Below, piece by piece: positions 27,147-34,733 of a DNA stretch of 48,036 bases (the first letter of the stretch is position 1; the number at the start of each line of letters is the position of its first letter). The DNA comes from Thermoanaerobacteraceae bacterium. GTDB taxonomy: Bacteria; Bacillota; Thermoanaerobacteria; Thermoanaerobacterales; UBA4877. The notes under the pieces are model-generated. The model did no database searches, was not told the DNA's origin, and saw only the letters and a list, made by a program, of their open reading frames with translations. A program made the translations under genes and the position numbers. The stretch spans positions 1 to 48,036 of the forward strand of contig JASEJQ010000013.1 of assembly GCA_030016635.1 (NCBI GenBank), read 5' to 3'.

Positions 27147-27660
27147 GAAGAGCTTTTTTGACAGGTCTTGCAACAAGCGTTGCTAAGATAACCTTGGCTA
27201 CGTCAAAGGGGATGAAGGGTAGTGTACCCAGTTCCAGAGCTTTTATCATATCTATGTGAGCTACGATGGAAAGCTGGATGGCGCCAAGCAGATAGATGAT
27301 AGCTAAGCCAGCCAGACAGCCAAGGCCCGGGAATAACCATCCTCCCCTTTTGCTGGCTATCAGGCTTATTATATATGCAGCTAAGGGGAATGAGATTAAA
27401 AAGCCGCCCTTTGGGCCCGTGAGGATGGCCAGGCCTGCCTCAAACTGGGCAAAGACGGGTATTCCTACAGCGCCTAAAAATATGTAAACTAGCATGGAAA
27501 GAAAAGCATCCCCTGGACTTAAGAGCAATCCTGCCAGTGCCACACCAAAAACCTGCAGGGTGAATGGTACGGGAGTAAAGGGCAGAGGTATAGCAATCTG
27601 AGCGAGCACTGAGACTACTGCAGTCATAAGAGCAATAAAAACAAGATCTCTGGTTTTCAC
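27130..27660 (-). CDS. bioY: Biotin transporter BioY (ECF S-component)
   Basis: BioY is the membrane S-component that binds biotin, usually with the shared energy-coupling-factor module EcfAA'T, which is not in this window. The protein has about 176 residues and roughly six hydrophobic segments. It has the family patterns [17 protein letters not shown] near residue 26, the GPKGGFL region near residue 82 and [13 protein letters not shown] near the end. A TTG at 27669 directly follows GGAGG with no spacing; the GTG at 27660 has a 9-nt spacing and is preferred. A BirA-type operator covers its leader, so biotin probably represses it. Confidence 0.93.
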   Translation of the reverse strand: MKTRDLVFIALMTAVVSVLAQIAIPLPFTPVPFTLQVFGVALAGLLLSPGDAFLSMLVYIFLGAVGIPVFAQFEAGLAILTGPKGGFLISFPLAAYIISLIASKRGGWLFPGLGCLAGLAIIYLLGAIQLSIVAHIDMIKALELGTLPFIPFDVAKVILATLVARPVKKALLSLSS

Positions 27661-27662
27661 TA

Positions 27663-27694
27663 TTGTCAACCTCCATTCTAACCTTGGTTTACAA
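27663..27694 (-). promoter_or_regulatory. Putative BirA (biotin repressor) operator of bioY
   Basis: TTGTCAACC (27663-27671) and GGTTTACAA (27686-27694) are an inverted repeat with 8 of 9 matching positions, separated by 14 nt. This closely matches the known Firmicutes BirA site TTGTTAACC-N14/15-GGTTAACAA. It lies between the bioY start and its upstream region and covers the ribosome site, so the bifunctional BirA ligase/repressor would block bioY when biotin is plentiful. Confidence 0.82.
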
Positions 27695-27741
27695 TTTCAA
27701 TTTTAATATATAGATATAAAAATGTAAAGGGGGAAGGTAAG

Positions 27742-28716
27742 ATGAAGATTGCAATAGTAACAGACAGGTCGAGGGAAGCTGTATTCCCAGGGGAGGAAGG
27801 AAGGCATGAGGATGAGCAAAAGAGGGAGACAGCATCGAACATCAAGGAGGTTTTATCGAAAAGGTTTGAGTGTATAGACCTCATAGCGGATGACAATATA
27901 ATTACAAGATTAAAGGAAGAAAAGGTAGACCTGGTTTTTAACCTGTGCAACGGCATCAGAGGGGACTGCAAGCTGGCCCAGCTTCCAGCAATGCTTGAGT
28001 TTGCCGGCATTCCTTATACAGGCTCTCAGGTTATCGGTCATACTCTTGCATTGAATAAAAGATATGCATGCAGGGTGTTTAAAAGTATGGGTATACCCAC
28101 ACCTGACTTTATACCGGTATACAGTGTGGATGAACTTGAAGGTAGAGAAATACGCTTCCCGGAAATAGTAAAGCCATCCGATGAAGGCTCCGGGAGAGGT
28201 ATTCACCAGGACAGCCTTGTCTTTGACATGGCCGCACTCAAGAAGAAGGTGGGAGATGAACTCTCCACATACAATCCACCGATCATGGTAACTGAATTTA
28301 TTGATGGCAGAGAATTTACAGTAGGGGTCCTGGGGAACGGCAATAACATAGAGGTGCTGCCCATAATGGAGATTGGTTTTGACAACATTCCTGAAGGTAT
28401 GGCAAGGTTTTACAGCTTTGAGGTAAAGGCTTTTTATGGTGATAAGACTACATACAGATGTCCTGCCGATATAGATAAGGGATTGAAAGAGCGGATAGAA
28501 AAGATAGCCATTGCAGCATACAGGGCATTGTCCATCAGAGATTATGCCAGGGTAGACATGAGGGTAAGGGATGGAGTACCCTATGTGCTGGAGGTGAACT
28601 CACTGCCGGGGTTATGGAAAGACTTCAGTGACCTGCCAAAGATGGCTGATGTGTCAGGTTTAGGATATGATGGCCTTATAATGAGGATTGTGGATAGTGC
28701 CTTAAAACGTCAGTAA
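27742..28716 (+). CDS. D-alanine--D-alanine ligase-like ATP-grasp protein
   Basis: The 324-residue ATP-grasp enzyme is related to Ddl. Seen are an N-terminal domain ending FNLCNGIRGD and LEFAGIPYTGS (near residues 70-95), the ATP-binding Lys in LNKRYACR near residue 107, the glycine-rich loop PSDEGSGRG near residue 147, and the metal-binding ARVDMRV...EVNSLPGL near residues 271-290. The usual Ddl HGxxGEDG motif is replaced by CNGIRGD, so the acceptor amino acid may not be D-Ala. A real Ddl, another dipeptide ligase or a peptide-modifying enzyme are all possible. It is a single gene, divergent from bioY, with GGGGGAAGG as ribosome site. Confidence 0.8.
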   Translation: MKIAIVTDRSREAVFPGEEGRHEDEQKRETASNIKEVLSKRFECIDLIADDNIITRLKEEKVDLVFNLCNGIRGDCKLAQLPAMLEFAGIPYTGSQVIGHTLALNKRYACRVFKSMGIPTPDFIPVYSVDELEGREIRFPEIVKPSDEGSGRGIHQDSLVFDMAALKKKVGDELSTYNPPIMVTEFIDGREFTVGVLGNGNNIEVLPIMEIGFDNIPEGMARFYSFEVKAFYGDKTTYRCPADIDKGLKERIEKIAIAAYRALSIRDYARVDMRVRDGVPYVLEVNSLPGLWKDFSDLPKMADVSGLGYDGLIMRIVDSALKRQ

Positions 28717-28719
28717 TAG

Positions 28720-28780
28720 TATAAAGACCTGTCATCTATCGAGCATGTCTATATCCAAAATAGGTGAGCAGGTCTTTATA
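28720..28780 (+). terminator. Long-stem hairpin after the ATP-grasp gene
   Basis: TATAAAGACCTG (28720-28731) and CAGGTCTTTATA (28769-28780) form a perfect 12-bp stem with a 37-nt loop, right after the gene's stop. The long loop is unusual for an intrinsic terminator; it may be a terminator, or the trace of a small inverted-repeat element. Confidence 0.5.
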
Positions 28781-28794
28781 TATAATAGTTGAAC

Positions 28795-28950
28795 CTACAC
28801 TTCCTCTACATATTTTACTTTGGGAACAATTCTTTCATAGTCTCCACCAAAGGAAACAAGGAAAATCATCTTGCCTGGCCACAGCTCACCTGGTGTTTCT
28901 TCAATCAACTGTTTGAGTGGTGAGCAGCATACAAATTTCTCAATTTTTAT
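28795..28950 (-). pseudogene. Gene remnant without a start codon
   Basis: An open frame of 51 codons on the minus strand has good protein-like composition (for example CCSPLKQLIEETPGELWPGK and VSFGGDYERIVPK, ending KYVEEV) but no ATG, GTG or TTG before its first in-frame stop at 28951-28953. It therefore looks like the 3' end of a gene whose front has been lost. I do not recognise the family. The neighbouring 28951-29113 stretch is AT-rich and holds nothing else I can name. Confidence 0.35.
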
Positions 28951-29113
28951 CTAAAGAGTTAACTATTTATTAAACTTATGTTTTTTTCGTTCGCTATGAA
29001 TAAAAATTTAGTTTGCATTACTACAAAATTAAAAATGCACAATACTGAATAATAAAAGTGACGGGAGATGTTTTACCTGTTATATAACTGTGTTAAAATA
29101 TAATTGCATATTC

Positions 29114-29142
29114 TTGACAATATTTGATATTAATCTTAAAAT
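29114..29142 (+). promoter_or_regulatory. Promoter of the acyltransferase operon
   Basis: A consensus TTGACA (29114-29119), a 17-nt spacer and TAAAAT (29137-29142) lie about 34 nt before the TTG start of the first gene. Confidence 0.7.
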
Positions 29143-29175
29143 TAAAATATACCATATGGGGGTAGGAGGGGTACG

Positions 29176-29682
29176 TTGAGAAAAGTGGAGATACACAAAA
29201 TAGATGACGGGAAGAACTCTCTTCAGCATCTTTATGAGACGGTGGGTTTCTGGAAGGTTATTCGCAACTATATAGTTATATCCATAGGGAGGCGTACCCC
29301 ATGGTTTAACCTCAAAAATGCAATGTATCGTTTGATAGGAATGAAAATAGGCAAATATGCTTCAATAGCAGTGCTGGTAATGCCTGACTTTCTCTTCCCT
29401 GAGCTAATAGAAATAGGTGAGAACACCATAATAGGATATAATACCACTATACTCTGCCATGAGTATCTTACCCATGAGTACAGGTTGGGCAGGGTAAAGA
29501 TAGGAAAGAATGTTATGATTGGTGCAAACTGTACCATCATGCCCGGGGTTGAGATAGGGGATGGAGCCATAATTTCTGCCTGCTCCTTAGTGAATAAGGA
29601 TATACCACCTGGTGTCCTTGCCGGTGGTGTGCCTGTGAAAATTCTAAAGAATGGGGATAATCATGAAGGAATTTCTCAATAA
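29176..29682 (+). CDS. Hexapeptide-repeat acyltransferase (LbH family)
   Basis: The 168-residue protein has a left-handed beta-helix made of imperfect hexapeptide repeats (IEIGENTIIGYNTTI, VKIGKNVMIGANCTI, VEIGDGAIISACSLV), ending in the typical DIPPGVLAGGVPVKILK. The family includes maltose/galactoside O-acetyltransferases and sugar or lipid acyltransferases; the substrate is not known. The N-terminal 50 residues are extra compared with the plain repeat domain and hydrophobic/basic. The start is TTG with AGGAGGGG upstream. It overlaps the next gene by about 20 nt, forming an operon with a membrane protein and a dehydrogenase. Confidence 0.85.
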   Translation: MRKVEIHKIDDGKNSLQHLYETVGFWKVIRNYIVISIGRRTPWFNLKNAMYRLIGMKIGKYASIAVLVMPDFLFPELIEIGENTIIGYNTTILCHEYLTHEYRLGRVKIGKNVMIGANCTIMPGVEIGDGAIISACSLVNKDIPPGVLAGGVPVKILKNGDNHEGISQ

Positions 29683-30253
29683 AATATTTGAGGATAGGCG
29701 CTGGGTTATTATAATAATGATCTTGAATCTGGCAGGTACAATCTATGGATACTTCTGGTATGAGGGACAGCTTGCTGCCACTCCTTTGATATATTGGCCG
29801 TTTACACCTGATTGTCCTGAGTTTGCCATGTTTTTTTCCATTGTATTGATTTTCTACCTGTTAAACAGGAGATTGTATGACTTTGAGGTTTTGACGTTCT
29901 TTGGCCTTATAAAGTACGGGACATGGACTGTGTTTACAATAGCCCTCTACTTTATAGCCTCGGGAGATGTTACAAATTTTGATGAATGGATGCTTCTCAT
30001 ATCCCATATAGGTATGGTGATTGAGGGCAGCCTCTTTTTCAAGTATTTGAAGCTTAGCAAATTGAACATATTTGTTTCTCTGGCTTGGTTTTTATTATCA
30101 GACTATATGGACTATGTGGTGGGTGTATACCCATACCTGCCATATCAGGCGCACCTACCTATAGTAAGGGCATATGCTGTTATAAGTACATTGGCAATAT
30201 TTATATTTTTAATATACATGGGGAATAAAAGGAAAGGGGTCTTCAAGGAATGA
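29663..30253 (+). CDS. DUF1405 family integral membrane protein
   Basis: The product is a 196-residue membrane protein with about six hydrophobic segments. The N-terminal IIIMILNLAGTIYGYFWYEGQL and the following PLIYWPFTPDCPEFAMFF resemble the DUF1405 family of Firmicutes (YpjA-like), whose role is unknown. An in-frame ATG at 29651 exists, but the ATG at 29663 starts with a basic/hydrophobic end more like the family. It overlaps the acyltransferase gene by about 20 nt and the dehydrogenase by 4 nt, so the three proteins are probably made together. Confidence 0.8.
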   Translation: MKEFLNKIFEDRRWVIIIMILNLAGTIYGYFWYEGQLAATPLIYWPFTPDCPEFAMFFSIVLIFYLLNRRLYDFEVLTFFGLIKYGTWTVFTIALYFIASGDVTNFDEWMLLISHIGMVIEGSLFFKYLKLSKLNIFVSLAWFLLSDYMDYVVGVYPYLPYQAHLPIVRAYAVISTLAIFIFLIYMGNKRKGVFKE

Positions 30254-31200
30254 AGAGGATTGTCTTTGGCACAAAGGTTTCTGAAAAGCATCTGGTAAGG
30301 ACGAGGGAGATTGCTCCCGACTGGGAGATTATGACGACAGGGGGTCCAGAGGGAACAAGGGATAAGATAGGAGGGGCCGAAATTTATGTGGACTGGGCCT
30401 ATAATTTTTACAGGGAAATTGTGGAGAAGGCAGACCAGGTAAAATGGATACAGTCATTGAGTGCCGGGGTTGATATGCTGCCTATGGACCTCATCAAGGA
30501 GAAGGGGATTGTGGTTACCAACGCCAGCGGCATCCATAAGATTCAGATATCTGAGAATGTGTTTGGATATATGCTGATGTTTGTAAGGGGTCTTAACAAA
30601 TTTTATGAGCTTCAAAAAGAAAGGAAGTGGGATAAGAGCCCCAGGACAACTGAACTGTATGAAAAGACAATGGGCATTATTGGTGCAGGGAGTATAGGCT
30701 CGGAGATTGCAAGGCTGGGCAAGGCGTTTGGAATGAAGGTGCTAGGCTTGAGGAAATCGGGCAAACCCGAGGAATATTATGATGTTATGTATACCAACGA
30801 TGGTCTTAAGGAGCTGCTTATACAATCGGATTTTGTGGTCTCATGTATTCCTCTTACAGATGAGACCCAGCATCTGCTTGGTGAGGAGGAGTTTAAGGCA
30901 ATGAAACCGACGGCCTACTTCATTAATATATCAAGGGGTAGCGTGGTGGATGAGAAAGCCCTGGTAAAGGCACTGAAAGAGGGTTGGATAAAAGGAGCCG
31001 GCCTGGACGTTTTTGAAGAGGAACCCCTGCCTGTAGACAGCCCACTGTGGGATATGCCAAATGTGATAATTACTCCCCATGTGGCCGGTCTTACGGATAG
31101 ATATATGGAGCGGGCTATGAAGTTATTTAATGACAACTTAGAGAGATATTTAAAAGGAGAAAACCTGATCAACGTGGTTGACCCCGATAGAGGTTATTAA
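30250..31200 (+). CDS. D-2-hydroxyacid dehydrogenase (NAD-dependent)
   Basis: The 316-residue oxidoreductase of the D-isomer 2-hydroxyacid dehydrogenase family interconverts a 2-oxo and a D-2-hydroxy acid with NAD(P). It has the Rossmann motif MGIIGAGSIGSEIARL near residue 141 and catalytic residues in NISRGSVVDE (Arg near 233), GLDVFEEEPLP (Glu near 259) and ITPHVAG (His near 279). It is most like the phosphoglycerate/glyoxylate reductase-type branch with a short N-terminal domain; the substrate is not determined. The start overlaps the DUF1405 stop by 4 nt. Confidence 0.9.
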   Translation: MKRIVFGTKVSEKHLVRTREIAPDWEIMTTGGPEGTRDKIGGAEIYVDWAYNFYREIVEKADQVKWIQSLSAGVDMLPMDLIKEKGIVVTNASGIHKIQISENVFGYMLMFVRGLNKFYELQKERKWDKSPRTTELYEKTMGIIGAGSIGSEIARLGKAFGMKVLGLRKSGKPEEYYDVMYTNDGLKELLIQSDFVVSCIPLTDETQHLLGEEEFKAMKPTAYFINISRGSVVDEKALVKALKEGWIKGAGLDVFEEEPLPVDSPLWDMPNVIITPHVAGLTDRYMERAMKLFNDNLERYLKGENLINVVDPDRGY

Positions 31201-31205
31201 ATTTT

Positions 31206-31257
31206 TTAACGAACTTTGTTAATTATGTTGCTTTAACGAAACAATAAATGATATAAT
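31206..31257 (+). promoter_or_regulatory. rex promoter with GTTAA/TTAAC boxes
   Basis: A promoter TTGCTT (31228-31233), 18-nt spacer, TATAAT (31252-31257) is overlaid by three GTTAA-type boxes: TTAACGAA (31206-31213), TTTGTTAA (31215-31222) and TTAACGAA (31233-31240). The first two form a near-palindrome. Rex binds TTGTTAA-N4-TTAACAA; these boxes use the same half-sites with unusual spacing, so autoregulation by Rex is plausible but not certain. Confidence 0.5.
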
Positions 31258-31293
31258 CCTTATATAGAAAAATTAAATAGTGGAGGTGGAACG

Positions 31294-31971
31294 GTGGGTA
31301 AAGGAACAAAGGTATCCATGGCCGTGGTAAGGCGCCTCCCCAGGTACCACAGGTATCTCGGTGAGTTACTGAAAAATGATGTGAGAAGGATCTCATCGAG
31401 AGAACTCAGTGAACGCATGGGTGTTACGGCATCACAGATAAGGCAGGACCTTAATTGCTTTGGAGGTTTTGGACAGCAGGGGTATGGCTATAATGTGGAG
31501 GAATTATACAATGCTATAACTAAAATTTTAGGTCTTGATAAGTCGTATAATTCAATTATTGTTGGCGCGGGCAACCTTGGCCAGGCCATAGCAGGTTATA
31601 CCAACTTTGAAAAATCAGGATTTACACTTAAGGCCCTGTTTGACAAAAATCCCAAACTCATAGGCCTTCGTATAAGGGATATAGAAATACTGGATGTTGA
31701 CACACTGGCAGATTTCTTGAATGAAAACAAAATTGATATTGGCATATTATGTATACCAAGAGCCAGTGCCCAACAGATAGCAGATATTTTGACACATAAT
31801 GGTGTAAGGGCAATCTGGAATTTTTCTGTGACAGACCTCAATGTCCCGGACAATGTAATAGTTGAAAATGTGCATTTAAGCGACAGCCTCTATACCATAT
31901 CCTATAGGTTGAATGAGGATGAACTGTTTAAAACCCTCGAAAAAGATAAGCAAAAAATATTTAACTCCTGA
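31294..31971 (+). CDS. rex: Redox-sensing transcriptional repressor Rex
   Basis: Rex senses the NADH/NAD+ ratio and represses fermentation and NADH-consuming genes; NADH releases it from DNA. The 225-residue protein has an N-terminal winged helix (ISSRELSERMGVTASQIRQD near residues 33-52, then FGGFGQQGYGY), a Rossmann domain starting IIVGAGNLGQAI near residue 89, and a C-terminal swapped helix. The GTG start follows GGAGGTGG. It is monocistronic and ends in a terminator. In this window, the NAD-linked AOR genes next to it are possible targets, but no perfect Rex site was found there. Confidence 0.96.
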   Translation: MGKGTKVSMAVVRRLPRYHRYLGELLKNDVRRISSRELSERMGVTASQIRQDLNCFGGFGQQGYGYNVEELYNAITKILGLDKSYNSIIVGAGNLGQAIAGYTNFEKSGFTLKALFDKNPKLIGLRIRDIEILDVDTLADFLNENKIDIGILCIPRASAQQIADILTHNGVRAIWNFSVTDLNVPDNVIVENVHLSDSLYTISYRLNEDELFKTLEKDKQKIFNS

Positions 31972-31990
31972 TATCAGGAGTTATTTTATT
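31963..31990 (+). terminator. rex terminator
   Basis: AACTCCTGAT and ATCAGGAGTT form a perfect 10-bp stem at 31963-31982 followed by ATTTTATT. The rex stop codon lies inside the stem. Confidence 0.85.
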
Positions 31991-32118
31991 ATTTGTCGAT
32001 TAAATTAATTTTTAGACAAAGCAGGAAAATGATCTTTTTCGTAGAATACTTTACAATAATATCAGAATAAACTAAAGTTTTCTGATGTGTCCGGTGAATA
32101 TTTATAGTTACAAAATAG

Positions 32119-32213
32119 CAAGCTCCGATCTTTAAAGACTGTCTCTCCTGCCTTTAAAGACGATAGGGTATGAAAAAACAATTTTCATGCCTGCCTTATT
32201 GCAAAGGGGCTTG
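32119..32213 (+). ncRNA. Structured leader RNA upstream of the AOR operon (candidate riboswitch)
   Basis: A three-stem architecture can be read directly. A closing stem CAAGCTCC (32119-32126) / GGGGCTTG (32206-32213) encloses two hairpins: TCTTTAAAG (32129-32137) / CTTTAAAGA (32152-32160), and GGTATGAAAA (32167-32176) / TTTTCATGCC (32182-32191). Conserved-looking single-stranded pieces are TGTCTCTCCTGC in the first loop and TGCCTTATTGCAAA before the closing strand. The place, 145 nt before a tungsten/molybdenum enzyme operon, is where Moco/Tuco RNAs are known in Clostridia, but I could not match the family consensus with certainty. The rest of 31991-32357 shows no gene. Confidence 0.5.
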
Positions 32214-32357
32214 ACCGTTTTGGATGGGGTTCATTAGTGGTTCGTCTTATCATGTTTGTATAAGAGGGGGTGTGAAAAGAGGAGTTTTGGGTTGTATAGG
32301 ACTTCAAGGTTTTCAAAATTAAAATAAAGGAGGTGTACTGGCATCGGATATCTCCTG

Positions 32358-32852
32358 GTGACCAGGATCAAAATGAGGAAAATGCTCACGATTTCACCTG
32401 AAAAGTGCACAGGATGCAGGACCTGTGAGGTTATATGCTCATTTAATAAAACATCGGAGTTTAACCCTAAAGCAGCACGGGTTGCTGTCATCTCTTATGA
32501 TGAGATTGGGATTTCAGTGCCTGTAATGTGCATGCAGTGCGATGACCCGGCATGCATGAAGGTTTGTCCGGTAAATGCCATATATAAGAATGAAGATGGG
32601 ACAGTGCTTATAAATGACGATCGGTGCATTGGTTGCAAGATGTGTGTAAGTGCTTGTCCGCTCGGCAATATAACCTTCAGCCCGGTAGAAAACAGGGTTG
32701 TAAAGTGCGACCTCTGTGGAGGGTATCCAATGTGTGCAAGGTATTGTCCATCAGGAGCAATTCAGTTTAGTGAAGCAACACCAACAAATCTGGCGAGAAA
32801 GAGACTGATGGCTGATAGATTGAAAGAAGTCTTTGGGGAGGTGAATGTGTGA
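32358..32852 (+). CDS. Four-cluster ferredoxin subunit of the aldehyde oxidoreductase
   Basis: The protein is about 155-165 residues with four sets of [4Fe-4S] cysteines: [35 protein letters not shown] and [14 protein letters not shown]. This is the DmsB/HycB-like layout of Fe-S partners that sit next to aldehyde ferredoxin oxidoreductase; it would pass electrons from AOR to the diaphorase subunits encoded downstream. The start is uncertain: GTG at 32358 or ATG at 32373 or 32382 are possible, but the only strong ribosome site (AAAGGAGGTG, 32326-32335) lies 7 nt before an in-frame ATC at 32343. Its stop abuts the AOR ATG. Confidence 0.9.
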   Translation: MTRIKMRKMLTISPEKCTGCRTCEVICSFNKTSEFNPKAARVAVISYDEIGISVPVMCMQCDDPACMKVCPVNAIYKNEDGTVLINDDRCIGCKMCVSACPLGNITFSPVENRVVKCDLCGGYPMCARYCPSGAIQFSEATPTNLARKRLMADRLKEVFGEVNV

Positions 32853-34657
32853 TGTACGGATGGACCGGGAAACTTCTCCGTGTAAATTTGAGTGATGGCT
32901 CTATAAAAAAAGAACAGTTAAATATAAACGATGCCAAATTATATATGGGTGCAAGGGGTCTTGGCACTAAGATATTTATGAATGAGGTAGACCCAAGGGT
33001 AGACCCTCTAAGCCCTGAGAACAAGCTCATATTTATGACAGGGCCACTTACTGGTACATTTGCTCCTTCAGCCGGGAGATATGAGGTAGTAGCCAAAGCG
33101 CCGCTTACAGGTACAATTGGTGCATCTAACTCTGGTGGATATTTTGGACCTGAGCTCAAGTTTGCTGGATATGACGGGATAATATTTGAGGGAAAGGCAA
33201 AAAAACCTGTATATCTATGGATAAACGATGACGAGGTCAGGTTAAAAAGTGCTGAGCACCTGTGGGGAAAAGATGTTCCAGCTACCACTGATGAGCTCTT
33301 AAAGGAGACGGACATTGATGCTAAGGTGGCATGTATTGGACCTGCAGGAGAAAATCTAGTGCTCTTTGCTGCAGTGATGAATGATAAGAATAGGGCAGCA
33401 GGCCGTTCAGGGCTTGGTGCTGTTATGGGTTCGAAAAATTTAAAGGCTGTGGTTGTAAAGGGCTCTAAGTCCATAGAGGTGGCCAGGCCGCAGGAGTTCT
33501 TAGAGGCCTGCGTAGATGCCAGAAATAAATTAAAAGCCAGCCCGCTGACTGGAGTAGGTATGCCAGCCTATGGTACGGCATCCCTTGTAAATGTTATAAA
33601 CGAGTCGGGAGGTCTACCTACAAGGAATGGGAGAGACGGTGCATATTTCGAGGAGGCAGATGATACCAGCGGAGAGACACTGGCTGCCACATATCTTGTT
33701 AGGAACAAGGGATGTTTTGGATGTAATATAGGGTGTGGAAGGGTTACCAAGGTATCTGACCCAAAGTATGAAGGCTTTGGTGAGGGGCCTGAATATGAAG
33801 CTGCCTGGTCATATGGGGCAGACTGTGGAGTAAATAACCTTGCCGCTATAACCAAGGCAAACTTCATATGTAATGAGATGGGCATAGATCCAATAACCAT
33901 GGGTTCGACTATTGCATGTGCTATGGAAATGTACGAGAAGGGAATACTCACGAAAGATGATGTTGGTAGAGAACTGTACTTTGGTGATGCTGATGCCATA
34001 GTAGAGCTGACGGAACTTACTGCCTTGAGGAAAGGATTTGGCGATAAACTGGCACTTGGATCTTATAGATTAGCCGAAAGCTATGGACATCCTGAGCTCT
34101 CGATGTCGGTTAAGAAACAGGAAATGCCGGCATATGATGGCAGGGCCATTCAGGGGATGGCACTGGAATATGCGACATCAAACCGCGGCGGCTGCCATGT
34201 AAGGGGATATATGACAGGGCCAGAAATACTCGGATTGCCTGTGAAGCTGGATCCTCTAGCCACAGACGAGAAAGCCACATGGCTTAAGACAATGCAGGAC
34301 TTAACAGCTCTTGTAGATTCTGCGGGTTTGTGCTTGTTTGCCACATTTGGTATAGGACTTCCGGAAATAAGAAATACGTTAAATGCATGTCTGGGCCTGG
34401 ACATGACCGAGGAAGACTACATGAAAACAGGCGAGCGTATATGGAACTTAGAGAGGCTATTTAATAACAGAGCCGGTCTAACTAAGGCCGATGATACCCT
34501 TCCGCCAAGGCTTTTAAAAGAACCTCTAAAGAATGGGCCTGCAGCAGGTAAGGTGGCCCAGTTGGATGTTATGCTTCCCGAATACTATAAGGTAAGAGGC
34601 TGGAATGAGGATGGGGAGCTAACAGAGGAAAAGCTAAAAGAGCTTTCAATAGGATAG
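32852..34657 (+). CDS. aor: Tungsten/molybdenum aldehyde:ferredoxin oxidoreductase family catalytic subunit
   Basis: The 601-residue enzyme of the AOR family oxidises aldehydes to acids (or the reverse) at a bis-pterin W or Mo site. The N terminus ([22 protein letters not shown]), [14 protein letters not shown] near residue 67 and the pterin motif [18 protein letters not shown] near residue 183 are typical. The [4Fe-4S] ligands are CFGCNIGC near residue 289 and the distant Cys in [11 protein letters not shown] near residue 494. The ATG at 32852 after GGGGAGGTG is preferred to the GTG one codon earlier. The substrate is unknown. Neighbouring Fe-S and NADH-type subunits suggest a multi-subunit NAD-linked form and not a simple ferredoxin enzyme. 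Confidence 0.94.
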   Translation: MYGWTGKLLRVNLSDGSIKKEQLNINDAKLYMGARGLGTKIFMNEVDPRVDPLSPENKLIFMTGPLTGTFAPSAGRYEVVAKAPLTGTIGASNSGGYFGPELKFAGYDGIIFEGKAKKPVYLWINDDEVRLKSAEHLWGKDVPATTDELLKETDIDAKVACIGPAGENLVLFAAVMNDKNRAAGRSGLGAVMGSKNLKAVVVKGSKSIEVARPQEFLEACVDARNKLKASPLTGVGMPAYGTASLVNVINESGGLPTRNGRDGAYFEEADDTSGETLAATYLVRNKGCFGCNIGCGRVTKVSDPKYEGFGEGPEYEAAWSYGADCGVNNLAAITKANFICNEMGIDPITMGSTIACAMEMYEKGILTKDDVGRELYFGDADAIVELTELTALRKGFGDKLALGSYRLAESYGHPELSMSVKKQEMPAYDGRAIQGMALEYATSNRGGCHVRGYMTGPEILGLPVKLDPLATDEKATWLKTMQDLTALVDSAGLCLFATFGIGLPEIRNTLNACLGLDMTEEDYMKTGERIWNLERLFNNRAGLTKADDTLPPRLLKEPLKNGPAAGKVAQLDVMLPEYYKVRGWNEDGELTEEKLKELSIG

Positions 34658-34667
34658 AACATAGAAA

Positions 34668-34708
34668 CACCTGCGGGGCACCATCCATTTGATGGAGACC
34701 CGCAGGTG
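34668..34708 (+). terminator. Strong hairpin between AOR and the MoaD-like gene
   Basis: CACCTGCGGG (34668-34677) and CCCGCAGGTG (34699-34708) form a perfect 10-bp stem with an inner CCATC/GATGG stem. It is followed by AAATAAATTTAA, not a T-run, so it is more likely an mRNA-stability or attenuation element that keeps AOR subunit levels above those of downstream genes than a full terminator. Confidence 0.6.
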
Positions 34709-34733
34709 AAATAAATTTAATGGGGTTTTGAAT

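Noticed and set aside
28720-28780. Terminal inverted repeat of an insertion sequence
   Set aside because: Only 37 nt lie between the two arms and there is no transposase; a terminator or a small scar is simpler.
32767-33474. A 235-codon open frame opposite the AOR gene
   Set aside because: It is an antisense shadow of a gene with clear AOR motifs; its composition is Ser/Pro-rich without domains.
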